64,000 nt of DNA from Paenibacillus aestuarii (lineage in GTDB: Bacteria > Bacillota > Bacilli > Paenibacillales > NBRC-103111): assembly GCF_027789125.1 (NCBI RefSeq), contig NZ_JAQFVF010000088.1:186001-250000 (forward strand), read 5' to 3'. The notes beneath the pieces were generated by a model, which was not told the DNA's origin, ran no database searches, and worked only from the letters and a program-made list of their open reading frames with translations. Shown here one piece after another: positions 1 through 8,260 of the stretch (position 1 is its first letter; each line of letters starts with the position of its first letter). A program made the translations under genes and the position numbers.

Positions 1-87
1 CAGCTGCAGCAGCAGGGTCATCTGGAACCCGCGAAAGCCGCTGAGCCTGCGGCAGCCGCGGATAGTGAGATCGAGAGCCGCGTTTAA
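1..87 (+). CDS. C-terminal end of an unidentified protein (partial)
   Basis: An open frame enters from the left edge and stops at TAA 85-87, leaving 28 visible codons. The tail is rich in Gln, Ala and Glu and ends in ESRV, like a low-complexity C-terminus. Nothing in it identifies a family. It is called only because the frame is open from the edge and the next gene begins about 90 bases later behind its own promoter-like element. Confidence 0.45.
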   Translation, partial: QLQQQGHLEPAKAAEPAAAADSEIESRV

Positions 88-125
88 AGCTCATTAACCT
101 GGCTAAAGACTATTACAAACGGCTA

Positions 126-134
126 TGCTACAAT
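126..134 (+). promoter_or_regulatory. Extended -10 element for the small membrane protein
   Basis: TGCTACAAT fits an extended -10 (TG-n-TACAAT) about 40 bases before the start codon. No good -35 hexamer is visible at the right distance, as is common for extended -10 promoters. The same TATGCTACAAT string recurs in front of ilvA in this window. Confidence 0.45.
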
Positions 135-174
135 GGAAGAGATAGCGCAATAATGAATGGAACGGAGGAGCTTC

Positions 175-492
175 ATGCGGCCAGATACGCTTCGCATTCT
201 GAATTTGCTGCAGCTACTTTCAGAGGTTGGCATTGGCATCGGTTATTTGCTGGGTCTGATTCCGTTTGTGTATTTGTGGTCGAGTGCCTGGGTGATACCG
301 CTCGTCTTCGTCTCCCTCGTGCTTGCTCTGCTGAATCGCAACGATACACTCAACATGACGATTGCCAACGTTGTGTTGTCGTTCCTGAGCTATATCCCCG
401 TCATCGGCTATTTGTTCCGCGCGGCGGGAATTGTGATCTCATGGATCAACATTCGTGTTATTTTGAATGGACGAAATAGAGGCTATTCTTGA
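175..492 (+). CDS. Small multi-pass membrane protein of unknown function
   Basis: About 105 residues starting MRPDTLRIL. The ATG at 175 follows GGAGGAG at 164-170 at good spacing; an in-frame ATG at 157 lies upstream of that Shine-Dalgarno sequence and is less likely. Most of the chain is hydrophobic, with three to four probable membrane helices (around residues 8-30, 32-52, 60-75 and 78-95) and a short basic tail (NGRNRGYS). No known domain was recognised. It is monocistronic: its own extended -10 lies upstream and a strong terminator follows 8 bases after the stop. Confidence 0.7.
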   Translation: MRPDTLRILNLLQLLSEVGIGIGYLLGLIPFVYLWSSAWVIPLVFVSLVLALLNRNDTLNMTIANVVLSFLSYIPVIGYLFRAAGIVISWINIRVILNGRNRGYS

Positions 493-500
493 ATTGTAAA

Positions 501-540
501 GAGACCTGGCGGTCGCACTGTTTCCGCCAGGTCTCTTTTT
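501..540. terminator. Bidirectional intrinsic terminator between convergent genes
   Basis: A 12-bp perfect stem (GAGACCTGGCGG at 501-512 with CCGCCAGGTCTC at 524-535) is followed by five T. It separates the membrane protein gene from the convergent oxidoreductase gene that ends at 545. Confidence 0.9.
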
Positions 541-544
541 GGGT

Positions 545-1168
545 TTAATAAGCCAGTCCAACCCGGCAGTTCACATAGTCCTGCTGAAGGGCTTCCGCAT
601 AGGTGAACGCTGCGGTGTCGCCTACGGAAATGGACATGCCCCCGTCGGGCAAATAATCTTTTTCCGCGCGGTACCCGCCTTGCGGCTCTCCGTCCGGCAA
701 ATAAGTCGGACAGATGACCGTCCAAGCCAAGCCGGATGCGGCAAGCAGCTCCCAAGCCTTCCGGTGTTCTTCCGCTGCTCGCGTTGATGAGCGCCTAGTG
801 TCCGGCGTTTCATAGCGCAGCAGCCCCGGGTATTCGCGGCTCTGCAAAATTCCCGCGGTGCCAATGGTAATGATGCGCGGGACGCCGGTTTCCTTCATGC
901 CGTCGATAATTAGGGGCATGCTCTCGGTGAGCACGGTGCCGCCATCTGTGCTCAGGCAGCTGATGAGAAGCTCAGCCTGTTGCAGCGAGCGGCGAATATC
1001 TTCTGGTCGGCGAACATCGCCGTGCAGCACGGTGAGCCGTTCGGGGCGCAGCTCGACCAGTTTGTCAGGGTTGCGAACGAGGACGGTAACGTCGTGCCCA
1101 TCCCGTAGTGCTTTATGTAGAACTCTTTTGCCTACTCGACCTGTAGCTCCTAAAATAGCAATGCGCAT
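545..1168 (-). CDS. NAD(P)-binding oxidoreductase, NmrA/BVR-B-like SDR
   Basis: 207 residues with an N-terminal dinucleotide-binding motif GATGRVGKR (about residues 8-16), Arg at the end of strand 2 (LVRNP) suggesting NADPH preference, and the extended-SDR pattern of a Rossmann fold covering nearly the whole chain. This matches the YwnB/flavin-reductase-like group, whose substrates are mostly unknown. The start ATG follows CAGGAGG at good spacing, and a sigma-A-like promoter lies just upstream. It is transcribed alone. A second, different protein of the same general fold lies at 22523-23191. Confidence 0.82.
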   Translation of the reverse strand: MRIAILGATGRVGKRVLHKALRDGHDVTVLVRNPDKLVELRPERLTVLHGDVRRPEDIRRSLQQAELLISCLSTDGGTVLTESMPLIIDGMKETGVPRIITIGTAGILQSREYPGLLRYETPDTRRSSTRAAEEHRKAWELLAASGLAWTVICPTYLPDGEPQGGYRAEKDYLPDGGMSISVGDTAAFTYAEALQQDYVNCRVGLAY

Positions 1169-1196
1169 GGCAGCCTCCTGTAAAATGGATAGCTTG

Positions 1197-1226
1197 ATTA
1201 TACCCTTTCACGGGAGTAAGCGGTAA
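1197..1226 (-). promoter_or_regulatory. Sigma-A-type promoter for the oxidoreductase gene
   Basis: On the minus strand TTACCG (1226-1221) and TATAAT (1202-1197) are separated by 18 bases. The gene starts about 30 bases downstream of the -10. Confidence 0.55.
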
Positions 1227-1486
1227 CTCAATGGAATGTGCAGCATGCCGGTTCGCTATGCTGCCGCATAAAAGAACAACAGCGCCCAACTCTAGGATTG
1301 CACGGCATATGACAGCCATCAGAGACAATCCATGGTTGGGCTGAGCAATAACGATGCCGTCACCGAAGCGAACCGGTTAGCTGCCAATATTCTACGGCTG
1401 GACCCGATGACGCGGTCAGACGGTCAAGCTGCAGATCGAATGGATCGACAGGTAGATGTATTCTCTACATATTAGTAAATGCCAAT
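1227..1486. other. Intergenic stretch with a hairpin and a doubtful 47-codon ORF
   Basis: No confident gene. A 7-bp perfect hairpin (GCAGCAT 1240-1246 with ATGCTGC 1258-1264) lacks a T-run. A 47-codon plus-strand ORF runs from ATG 1332 to TAG 1475 and is followed by a terminator, but it has no convincing Shine-Dalgarno sequence and matches no family I know. Confidence 0.4.
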
Positions 1487-1531
1487 TGGCTGCGGATCGT
1501 GAACCTAGTTTTGCAGGGGGCAGCCATTTTT
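1487..1531 (+). terminator. Intrinsic terminator in the intergenic region
   Basis: TGGCTGC (1487-1493) pairs with GCAGCCA (1520-1526), followed by TTTTT. It ends a plus-strand transcript for which no certain gene is visible. Confidence 0.5.
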
Positions 1532-1564
1532 GTATATCCTAAGCCTCATCCACTCCCCGCACAC

Positions 1565-1593
1565 TTGAACCTGCTGAGCGAATCCAGCATAAT
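1565..1593 (+). promoter_or_regulatory. Sigma-A promoter of rluF
   Basis: TTGAAC (1565-1570), 17-base spacer, CATAAT (1588-1593). The start codon is about 50 bases downstream. Confidence 0.65.
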
Positions 1594-1646
1594 AGACCTG
1601 TGAATAAGCAGCGGATTATGTTGGCAGAGAAGGGATCTTTCGAGTC

Positions 1647-2381
1647 ATGAGAATTAATAAATTTATTAGCGAAACCGGCGTGTGCTCCAGGCGCGAGGCC
1701 GATAAATGGGTGGAAGCGGGACGTGTTTCGATCAACGGCGTGAGAGCAACGCTGGGCAGCGTCGTCGACCCCGGCGATGACGTCCGTATCGATGGCAGGA
1801 AGATCGGCGAGAAGAAAGAGCACGTCTACATCGCGTTGAACAAGCCGGTGGGAATTACCAGTACGACGGAAGCGCATGTGAAGGGCAACATTGTTGACTT
1901 TGTCGGGCACGAGGAGCGCATTTTTCCTATCGGGCGGTTGGACAAAGATTCCGAAGGGCTGATTTTGCTGACTAACAACGGCGATATCGTCAACCAGATT
2001 TTGCGGGCGGAGAATAATCACGACAAAGAATATATCGTTACTGTCAACAAACCGGTAACTCCGATGTTTTTGCAAGGGATGGCGAGCGGGGTGAAAATCC
2101 TCGGAACGACGACCAAGCCCTGCGAGGTTTATAAAGTCGGGGATCGGGTTTTCCGGATCATTCTTACGCAAGGGCTGAACCGGCAAATCCGCCGGATGTG
2201 CGAGGCGTTCGGCTATCGCGTTACGCGTCTGCAGCGCGTGCGGATCATGCATATCCACCTGGGCAACCTAAAGCTCGGCCAGTGGCGGGATTTAACGAAA
2301 GGTGAGATGCAGGATTTAATGCGTACGCTCAGCAAAAGCTATCCAGGAACGGACAAGGACCGGACGCAGGCAAGAAATTAG
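1647..2381 (+). CDS. rluF: 23S rRNA pseudouridine synthase, RluF/RluB family
   Basis: 244 residues. An N-terminal S4 RNA-binding domain (about 1-50, beginning [19 protein letters not shown]) precedes the RsuA/RluB-type catalytic domain. The catalytic Asp is D99 in [10 protein letters not shown], and the conserved LNRQIRRM segment near residue 180 is present. The domain order and length fit RluF, which modifies 23S rRNA near the peptidyl-transferase centre (U2604 in E. coli numbering); RluB is the alternative. The ATG follows GAAGGGA. The gene is single, with its own promoter and terminator. Confidence 0.88.
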   Translation: MRINKFISETGVCSRREADKWVEAGRVSINGVRATLGSVVDPGDDVRIDGRKIGEKKEHVYIALNKPVGITSTTEAHVKGNIVDFVGHEERIFPIGRLDKDSEGLILLTNNGDIVNQILRAENNHDKEYIVTVNKPVTPMFLQGMASGVKILGTTTKPCEVYKVGDRVFRIILTQGLNRQIRRMCEAFGYRVTRLQRVRIMHIHLGNLKLGQWRDLTKGEMQDLMRTLSKSYPGTDKDRTQARN

Positions 2382-2395
2382 GCTAGCCTCATAAG

Positions 2396-2451
2396 AAAAG
2401 CATGTGCTGTGAACCCTCGGAGAAGGGCTTTCATATGTGCATGCTTTTTTT
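2396..2451 (+). terminator. Intrinsic terminator of rluF
   Basis: AAAAGCATG (2396-2404) pairs with CATGCTTTT (2440-2448) around a smaller inner hairpin, followed by a T-run. Confidence 0.7.
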
Positions 2452-2483
2452 AATTTACTTGTTTAAAAAAATTATATTGGCGA

Positions 2484-2511
2484 GCAACCTTTTTCCAACT
2501 TCTGACGTTAG
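2484..2511 (+). promoter_or_regulatory. Candidate ECF-sigma promoter of the SLH gene
   Basis: GCAACC (2484-2489), followed by a T-run, a 16-base spacer and CGTTAG (2506-2511). The AAC...CGT pattern with a 16-base spacer is that of Bacillus sigma-W/X/M-type promoters. No equally good sigma-A pair is visible nearer the gene. Confidence 0.5.
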
Positions 2512-2546
2512 AAGCATATAAGACCATTTTGTCTCTAAGGGGGAAG

Positions 2547-4943
2547 ATGAACTTGAAATTGCTTAAACAAGTGGGGTCTATCGCTGTAGCTTCTTCACTT
2601 CTACTAGCTGCCGTTCCTCATGCATGGGCAGACGAGGCTGCGCAGTCCGGCGCAGCCGTTAGTGATAGTGTAATCGCACGGCCAGTCATGCCTGTAATGC
2701 CCGGACAAGTTGACGGCAAACTGCCTGAGGCTAGCCTTTCCAAGGAACGGGCACTGGAGCTGGCCCAAAGTTATGTCACCATCCCATCTGGCTACACGCT
2801 GCAATCGATCAGCCTGAATGGCTACTATGGTGGCGGCCGCAGCTATCCAACGTGGAACATATCCTATGCCAAGAAGGTCAAGGATCAGTTTTACGGCAAT
2901 ATAAACATCTCCATTAATGGCATAGACGGATCGTTATCATCCTATTATAAGTACGATCAAGATCCAGACAGGAAGCCGAGTTATCCGCCGAAGGTTGACT
3001 TCAAAGGGGCCAAAGATGCCGCATCGGCTTGGATTACCAAAGTAAACCCAAGCAAACAAAGTGATTTACTGTATAACGATACAGAAGAGAAGGCTTTCCG
3101 CACACCGCTTGACGGGAACTACCAGTACAATATTCGCTTTGACCGCTCCGTAGCTGGCGTGCCTTTCCCACAAAACGGCGTAAACGTCACGGTGAATGGC
3201 GACGGGGAAGTGGTTTCCTACAATTATAATTGGGACGACCAAGTCACCTTCGACCAAAGTGCGGCTGCCATTACGATAGATAAAGCAGCGCAGCTATTTA
3301 AGGATAAAGCGAAGCTGTCATTGCAGTATCAAATTCCGTATCGCGCTGACGCCGCTCAAAAGAAACAGCCCATTATTTCGTATACATTCAACGGCTTTTC
3401 CTTGAATGCGGTAACAGGCGAGCTGTGGAATCCAGTGGGTGGGGACTCCGCTGCAGCAGGTCGGAAACCGCTTACTGACAAGCCGCTAGGAAGCAAGCCT
3501 GCAGCCAACCTGAACTTGACGAAGGAGCAGGCAGTCCGGAAGGTGATCGATACGTTCGGCCTCTCCTCAGATTTGCAATTGCAGGATGCTTCTTACAATG
3601 AATCCACGAATCCGGAGACAGGCGAGACGGAATCGACCTGGAATTTGAACTGGAATAAGCCTGCGGATAAAGAAGCAAATAGTAAAATTGTTGGCGGCGG
3701 TGCGTGGGCAACCGTTGACAGCAAAACGGGCGAAATCAAAAACTTCAACAGCTATGCGTCTTATGAACCGGACAAAGAAGTCGATGCCAAGGTCTCCCTG
3801 GATACGGCGGCGGCAACAGCCACTGACTTTGTGAAAAAACTGCTGCCGGCCTACACCGACCAGCTCGTGCTGGATGTGCCGAATGAAAAAGATTTCTCGG
3901 CCGATCAGCTGAAGCATATGCGCAACTGGGAGGTTAGCTTCAAACGGGTTATTGACGGCGTAGCTGCAGGTTATGAGCAAGCTTCGCTCAGTGTGGATCG
4001 CACGACAGGCAAGATCGTGAATTTCAGCATCTCGTTCAGCGATGTGCCTTACCCTACGCAGAAGCCTGAGGTCATTGATATTGACAAGGCCAAAGACCTG
4101 CTGCTATCGCAATACGATATTAAGCTGAACTATGTGCTTGCAGGTAACAGGGGTGTCGGCGTTATGCCGCTTGAGAAGTACAACCTCATGGTCGCGTCCG
4201 GCGAGATCCTGCCACAGGCGGCTGATCAGTCGGCCGATGACAAGCTGACAGCGAAACTGGTCTACTCCCTTGTTCCAAAGTACACACAGGAAGCGTTCCT
4301 GCTGGATGCGCAGTCCGGACAGTGGAAGAGCGCCAACACCGGCGAAGTGATCACACTTGGCAAAATCAAAGTCGACGATATCGACAATCACTGGGCGCGG
4401 AACGAGCTGCAGCTGATGGTAGATTACCAGGCGCTCGATGTCAAAGACGGCAAAGTCAATCCGGAGCAAACGATGACGCGCGGTGAAATGATCAAAATGC
4501 TGGTCATCGCCATCAACGGCGGCAACAGCGGTTTTTATTACGGTGCTGAGCGGAAAGCTTCCTTTGCGGATGTAAAAGCAGGTTCTCCATACTTCGCCTA
4601 TGTGGAAAGCGCCGTAGACCGCGGGCTTCTGGATCCAGGCGCCGACTTTAACCCGAATGCGCCGATGAATCGTGAGGATATGGCACAGCTCATCGTGAAG
4701 GCGCTGGGGTACCAGAACCTCACGAAGTATGAGGGCATTTTTAATACGAACTTCGCGGACGCTGCGCAGTTAAAAAATGCCGGCGCCGCTGTGATCGTGC
4801 TCGGCCTGGGTATTATGTCGTTGGATAACAATAGCTTCGAGCCGCAGCAAGAGGTATCAAGAGCTCAAGCGGCAAGCGCCTTCTTCCGCTTTTTACAGAA
4901 GCGCGCAGAACTGCAGTCTACGCCCCACATCGTTTATAGATAA
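2547..4943 (+). CDS. S-layer-homology surface protein with YcdB/YcdC repeats
   Basis: 798 residues. The ATG at 2547 follows AAGGGGG; a TTG at 2529 lies upstream of that Shine-Dalgarno sequence and is rejected. A signal peptide with a Lys-rich start and a hydrophobic stretch ends near AWADEA. The body carries YcdB/YcdC (PepSY-like) units, seen in repeated patterns of the type YTLQSISLNG ... YPTWNISYAKK and AVRKVIDTFGLSSDLQLQDA. The C-terminus (about residues 610-790) has three SLH modules, recognisable by DNHWARNELQ, FADVKAGSPYFAYVESAV and the AQAASAFFRFL end. SLH modules hold proteins to pyruvylated wall polymer, so it is probably a surface protein; its activity is unknown. It is monocistronic with a candidate ECF promoter, which suggests envelope-stress control. 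Confidence 0.88.
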   Translation: MNLKLLKQVGSIAVASSLLLAAVPHAWADEAAQSGAAVSDSVIARPVMPVMPGQVDGKLPEASLSKERALELAQSYVTIPSGYTLQSISLNGYYGGGRSYPTWNISYAKKVKDQFYGNINISINGIDGSLSSYYKYDQDPDRKPSYPPKVDFKGAKDAASAWITKVNPSKQSDLLYNDTEEKAFRTPLDGNYQYNIRFDRSVAGVPFPQNGVNVTVNGDGEVVSYNYNWDDQVTFDQSAAAITIDKAAQLFKDKAKLSLQYQIPYRADAAQKKQPIISYTFNGFSLNAVTGELWNPVGGDSAAAGRKPLTDKPLGSKPAANLNLTKEQAVRKVIDTFGLSSDLQLQDASYNESTNPETGETESTWNLNWNKPADKEANSKIVGGGAWATVDSKTGEIKNFNSYASYEPDKEVDAKVSLDTAAATATDFVKKLLPAYTDQLVLDVPNEKDFSADQLKHMRNWEVSFKRVIDGVAAGYEQASLSVDRTTGKIVNFSISFSDVPYPTQKPEVIDIDKAKDLLLSQYDIKLNYVLAGNRGVGVMPLEKYNLMVASGEILPQAADQSADDKLTAKLVYSLVPKYTQEAFLLDAQSGQWKSANTGEVITLGKIKVDDIDNHWARNELQLMVDYQALDVKDGKVNPEQTMTRGEMIKMLVIAINGGNSGFYYGAERKASFADVKAGSPYFAYVESAVDRGLLDPGADFNPNAPMNREDMAQLIVKALGYQNLTKYEGIFNTNFADAAQLKNAGAAVIVLGLGIMSLDNNSFEPQQEVSRAQAASAFFRFLQKRAELQSTPHIVYR

Positions 4944-4950
4944 GCGTTGC

Positions 4951-4984
4951 AAGCATGCTGCTTCGGCAGCATGCTTTATTTTCA
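4951..4984 (+). terminator. Intrinsic terminator of the SLH gene
   Basis: An 11-bp perfect stem (AAGCATGCTGC 4951-4961 with GCAGCATGCTT 4966-4976) closes a TTCG tetraloop and is followed by TATTTT. Confidence 0.85.
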
Positions 4985-4993
4985 GTGATTACG

Positions 4994-5021
4994 CTGCAAA
5001 CTCCCGAGATTATGCTACAAT
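4994..5021 (+). promoter_or_regulatory. Promoter of ilvA (extended -10)
   Basis: TG-C-TACAAT with the -10 hexamer at 5016-5021; a weak -35-like CTGCAA lies at 4994-4999 (16-base spacer). The expected start point near 5028 falls inside the palindrome at 5024-5046. Confidence 0.55.
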
Positions 5022-5023
5022 AC

Positions 5024-5046
5024 TGTATAAAACTTAGTTTTATACA
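5024..5046. promoter_or_regulatory. Perfect 23-bp palindrome at the ilvA start point
   Basis: TGTATAAAACT (5024-5034), a single central T, then AGTTTTATACA (5036-5046): 11-bp arms with no mismatch. It begins two bases after the -10 hexamer, so a bound protein would block initiation or clearance. There is no T-run for a terminator and the arms are AT-rich, which favours a protein operator over an RNA hairpin. I do not recognise the regulator. Confidence 0.6.
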
Positions 5047-5082
5047 ATGCTATAGGCATAGCTGGGAAAAGGAGCAGAGCGT

Positions 5083-6339
5083 ATGAACGTTTTAAGTAAA
5101 GTAGGTCTGGAAGATATTATTAAGGCGAACCATGTGCTTAGCCGGGTTATTGAACCTTCACCTTTGCAGCGCAATGAGCTGCTGTCCAGCATATATGAGT
5201 GCAACGTTTATCTAAAACGAGAAGATATGCAAGTCGTGCGATCGTTCAAAATCCGCGGTGCGTACAATGTGATTCAGAGCCTATCCCCATCCGAGCGCGA
5301 GGCCGGCGTAGTCTGCGCAAGCGCGGGTAATCACGCGCAGGGGGTCGCTTATTCTTGTAAGCAGTTAGGCATTCACGGGAAAATCTTCATGCCGACAACA
5401 ACCCCGCGCCAGAAGATATCGCAGGTGAAGCTCTTCGGCGGCCCGTTTGTGGAAGTCATTCTAACCGGGGATACGTTCGATGATTCTTCGGCTCAAGCGA
5501 AGGCGTACTGCGAGAAGGAGAACAAAGTATTCATTCACCCGTTCGACGATGTGCGTACGATCGCAGGCCAAGGAACCGTCGGTCTGGAAATTATGAATCA
5601 GATTCCGGAGACACCTGATTTTATTTTTGCCACCATTGGCGGAGGCGGCTTGGTCGCGGGCGTTTCGACGTATGTGCAAAGCGTATCGCCACAGACGCGG
5701 ATGATCGGCGTCGAACCTGAAGGAGCCGACAGTATGGCGCAGTCGCTTGCGCGAGGACAAGTCGTGACTCTGAGCACCATTGATAAGTTCGTCGACGGAG
5801 CAGCGGTGAAGCAGGTCGGCCAGTTAACGTTCGATATTTGTAAAGATGCGCTCGAAGATATTGTCGTCGTCCCTTCCGGTAAAGAGTGCACGACTATTCT
5901 TGAGCTTTATAACAACAATGCGATCGTCATCGAGCCTGCAGGAGCACTGCCGGTTGCGGCGCTGGATGCTTATCGGGAGCAGATTCGCGGTAAAACCGTC
6001 GTTTGCATCATCAGCGGCGGCAACAACGATATTGACCGGATGCAGGTCATTAAAGAACGATCCCTCATTTATGAGGGGCTGAAGCACTACTTCATCCTCA
6101 ATTTCCCGCAACGGGCTGGAGCGCTGCGCGAGTTCCTTGAGGAAGTGCTTGGACCGACAGACGATATTACCCGATTCGAGTATACCAAGAAGAATAATCG
6201 GGATGATGCACCTGCTTTAGTGGGGATCGAGCTTAAAAACAAGGATGACTACGAGGGCCTGATCGAGCGTCTGTCGCTTAAAGATTACGGCTTTATCGAA
6301 ATTAATAAAGATCCGAAGTTGTTTAATTTGCTTATTTAA
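5083..6339 (+). CDS. ilvA: Threonine ammonia-lyase, biosynthetic
   Basis: 418 residues, the length of Bacillus IlvA. It deaminates threonine to 2-oxobutanoate, the first step to isoleucine, using pyridoxal phosphate. K56 in RSFKIRGAYN is the expected PLP lysine, and the GGGGLVAG loop near residue 187 binds the phosphate. After the fold-type II domain comes a single ACT-like regulatory domain (about 335-415), as in the short Bacillus form rather than the two-domain E. coli form. The gene is alone, away from other ilv-leu genes, with its own promoter and a striking palindrome at the start site. The ATG follows AAAAGGAG. Confidence 0.93.
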   Translation: MNVLSKVGLEDIIKANHVLSRVIEPSPLQRNELLSSIYECNVYLKREDMQVVRSFKIRGAYNVIQSLSPSEREAGVVCASAGNHAQGVAYSCKQLGIHGKIFMPTTTPRQKISQVKLFGGPFVEVILTGDTFDDSSAQAKAYCEKENKVFIHPFDDVRTIAGQGTVGLEIMNQIPETPDFIFATIGGGGLVAGVSTYVQSVSPQTRMIGVEPEGADSMAQSLARGQVVTLSTIDKFVDGAAVKQVGQLTFDICKDALEDIVVVPSGKECTTILELYNNNAIVIEPAGALPVAALDAYREQIRGKTVVCIISGGNNDIDRMQVIKERSLIYEGLKHYFILNFPQRAGALREFLEEVLGPTDDITRFEYTKKNNRDDAPALVGIELKNKDDYEGLIERLSLKDYGFIEINKDPKLFNLLI

Positions 6340-6412
6340 GGCAGTGGCGGGATAGCCGCTGACAGGCAGACGATCCGTCCGGGACTGGATGCCTGGCAGC
6401 GGACGATCCTTC

Positions 6413-6444
6413 AGCTATTCCTATTTGGAATAGCTTTTATTTTG
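6413..6444 (+). terminator. Intrinsic terminator of ilvA
   Basis: A 9-bp perfect stem (AGCTATTCC 6413-6421 with GGAATAGCT 6427-6435) is followed by TTTATTTT. It ends only about 18 bases before the next start codon. A second possible stem (CGTCCG/CGGACG, about 6378-6404) lies just upstream. Confidence 0.75.
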
Positions 6445-6461
6445 CTGAAAGGGGGGCTGGC

Positions 6462-8009
6462 ATGAACAAAGAATTAAAAGCCAAATGTTTGCAGCATACA
6501 AAAGCTTACGCTTGGGCATATATAGCAATAATTGGTTGCGGCTTGTTAACGGTGAATCTGCTCGCTGCCGCATCATTCCCACTGCAGCCGCATGTATGGG
6601 TTGGGATCGTGCTGCAGGGCGCTGTCGTCTTACTGGCGGCGCGCTGGATCCAGCGGCTGCTGGATATAAGCGAAGCTCATCAACAGCGCAGCCGGGAATT
6701 CGCTCACATGGCTTACCATGATGACTTAACCGGGCTGCCGAACCGCCGCTTGTTCGACGACCGCTTGAAGCGCGCGCTGCTTCACGCTCAGCGGCATGAG
6801 CATCTTGTCGCCGTCATGTTCCTGGATCTCGATCGCTTCAAAGGCGTCAACGACACGCTTGGCCACGCGTCCGGCGATCTGTTGATCCGTCAGGCGGGAC
6901 GCCGCTTACTGCGATCCTTGCGCCGCGAGGATACCGTATTCCGCCAAGGCGGTGATGAGTTCACCATCCTGCTCGATCATATGGCGAAGCCGGAGGATGT
7001 AGGCACGGTGGCTGCACGCATACAGGCGGAGCTGGAAGAGCCGTTCATGCTGGATGGAACGCCGGTCTCGGTGACGGCCAGCATCGGCATTGCCCTGTAT
7101 CCGGCGGATGGCGATACACCGGAGCTGCTCATGCAGCGCGCGGATGAGGCTTTGGATTCGGCGAAGGAGCGGGGGCATAGCCGTTTTCAGTTTTTCGCAG
7201 CAGATATTGATGCGATGGTGTCGCACAAAGCGAAGCTGGAGAAAGAGCTGTATGCTGCGCTGAATCAGAAAGAATTTGAGCTGGTGTACCAACCGCGATA
7301 TGAAATAGATACAGGCCGAGTGAAAGGAGTCGAGGCTGTTCTCCAATGGAGCAGAGGTAAGAACAACAAGATCACTCAACCGGACTGGAGGAAGATAGCG
7401 AATGAAACGGGGGTAATCGTTCCCATCGGCCACTGGATGTTGGACACGGCATGTCGGCAAGTCAAGTTTTGGCAGGAGAATGGATTTCCTGACTTGCGGC
7501 TTACCGTGGGGATGTCGGCTGTTCAGTTTGAGGACGAGTTTCTCATTGAAACTTTGAAGCTTAATTTGAATGAAACGGGCATTTGCGCAAGCTGTGTAGA
7601 GTTTGATTTAACCGAGAGCCTGACGACATCGAGTGTGCAAAAAGTCGGTGAAAAGCTGCGGCAGTTAAAAGCGTTAGGCGTGCGCATCTTGATGGATGAT
7701 CTCTCAATCAGTCTGTTTATGCGTCCGGGTATGGAGGATGTGCCGATGGACAGTGTCAAGCTGGACAGCACCTTGATTCGCGATCTTCCGGGCGACGAAG
7801 ACAATCAGATGCTGATCGAGGCTATCATTCGCATGGCGCGTCGTCTGGGGCTGACAATCTTGGCCAAGGGTGTTGAAACGAAAGAGCAGTTGGAGCATTT
7901 GCAGCATTTGCAGTGCACCGAAGTACAAGGACCGCTCTTTAGTGAACCTCTGCATCCTGCTGAGTTCCTAGACCGCATGGGAGCAAATATTACGCAATCA
8001 GCCATGTAG
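6462..8009 (+). CDS. Membrane-anchored diguanylate cyclase with degenerate EAL domain
   Basis: 515 residues: two N-terminal membrane helices (about 15-37 and 44-66), a GGDEF domain (82-245) and an EAL-like domain (258-510). The cyclase looks active: GGDEF at 163-167, metal Asp residues in FLDLDRF, and an RxxD inhibitory site at 154-157. The EAL half has lost key residues: EAV (291-293) for EAL, Gly350 where the metal-binding Asn sits, and DDLSIS (412-417) for DDFGTG, although DLTE, K433 and Q489 remain. I infer a c-di-GMP synthase whose second domain is more likely regulatory than hydrolytic. The ATG follows AAAGGGGGG. Confidence 0.88.
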   Translation: MNKELKAKCLQHTKAYAWAYIAIIGCGLLTVNLLAAASFPLQPHVWVGIVLQGAVVLLAARWIQRLLDISEAHQQRSREFAHMAYHDDLTGLPNRRLFDDRLKRALLHAQRHEHLVAVMFLDLDRFKGVNDTLGHASGDLLIRQAGRRLLRSLRREDTVFRQGGDEFTILLDHMAKPEDVGTVAARIQAELEEPFMLDGTPVSVTASIGIALYPADGDTPELLMQRADEALDSAKERGHSRFQFFAADIDAMVSHKAKLEKELYAALNQKEFELVYQPRYEIDTGRVKGVEAVLQWSRGKNNKITQPDWRKIANETGVIVPIGHWMLDTACRQVKFWQENGFPDLRLTVGMSAVQFEDEFLIETLKLNLNETGICASCVEFDLTESLTTSSVQKVGEKLRQLKALGVRILMDDLSISLFMRPGMEDVPMDSVKLDSTLIRDLPGDEDNQMLIEAIIRMARRLGLTILAKGVETKEQLEHLQHLQCTEVQGPLFSEPLHPAEFLDRMGANITQSAM

Positions 8010-8260
8010 ATTTTATTGACCGGTGGTAGTATAATACTTTTGGTGCTTGGAACCCATATTGTTGCAAATAACAAAGCGGTAATGTGCGCTTGTAACACAT
8101 AACGAAATGTGAATTTTCCTTTCGTGTACCACTTTTCTCCTAGGTCTTTTAATGTTACAATTGTACATGGAAAGCCTTACATAATTTCGTTTTTCAACGG
8201 TTATACTACGTATGGGGTTCCAGGGTTGAGGTCAAATTTAGATGACGGGGGTTAAGAATA

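Noticed and set aside
6340-6461. Possible c-di-GMP (GEMM) riboswitch before the GGDEF gene
   Set aside because: The conserved GEMM core and tetraloop-receptor sequences are not present; the hairpin is the ilvA terminator.
8010-8260. Possible purine riboswitch before nupN
   Set aside because: No match to the conserved purine aptamer junction was seen; only weak promoter-like elements.
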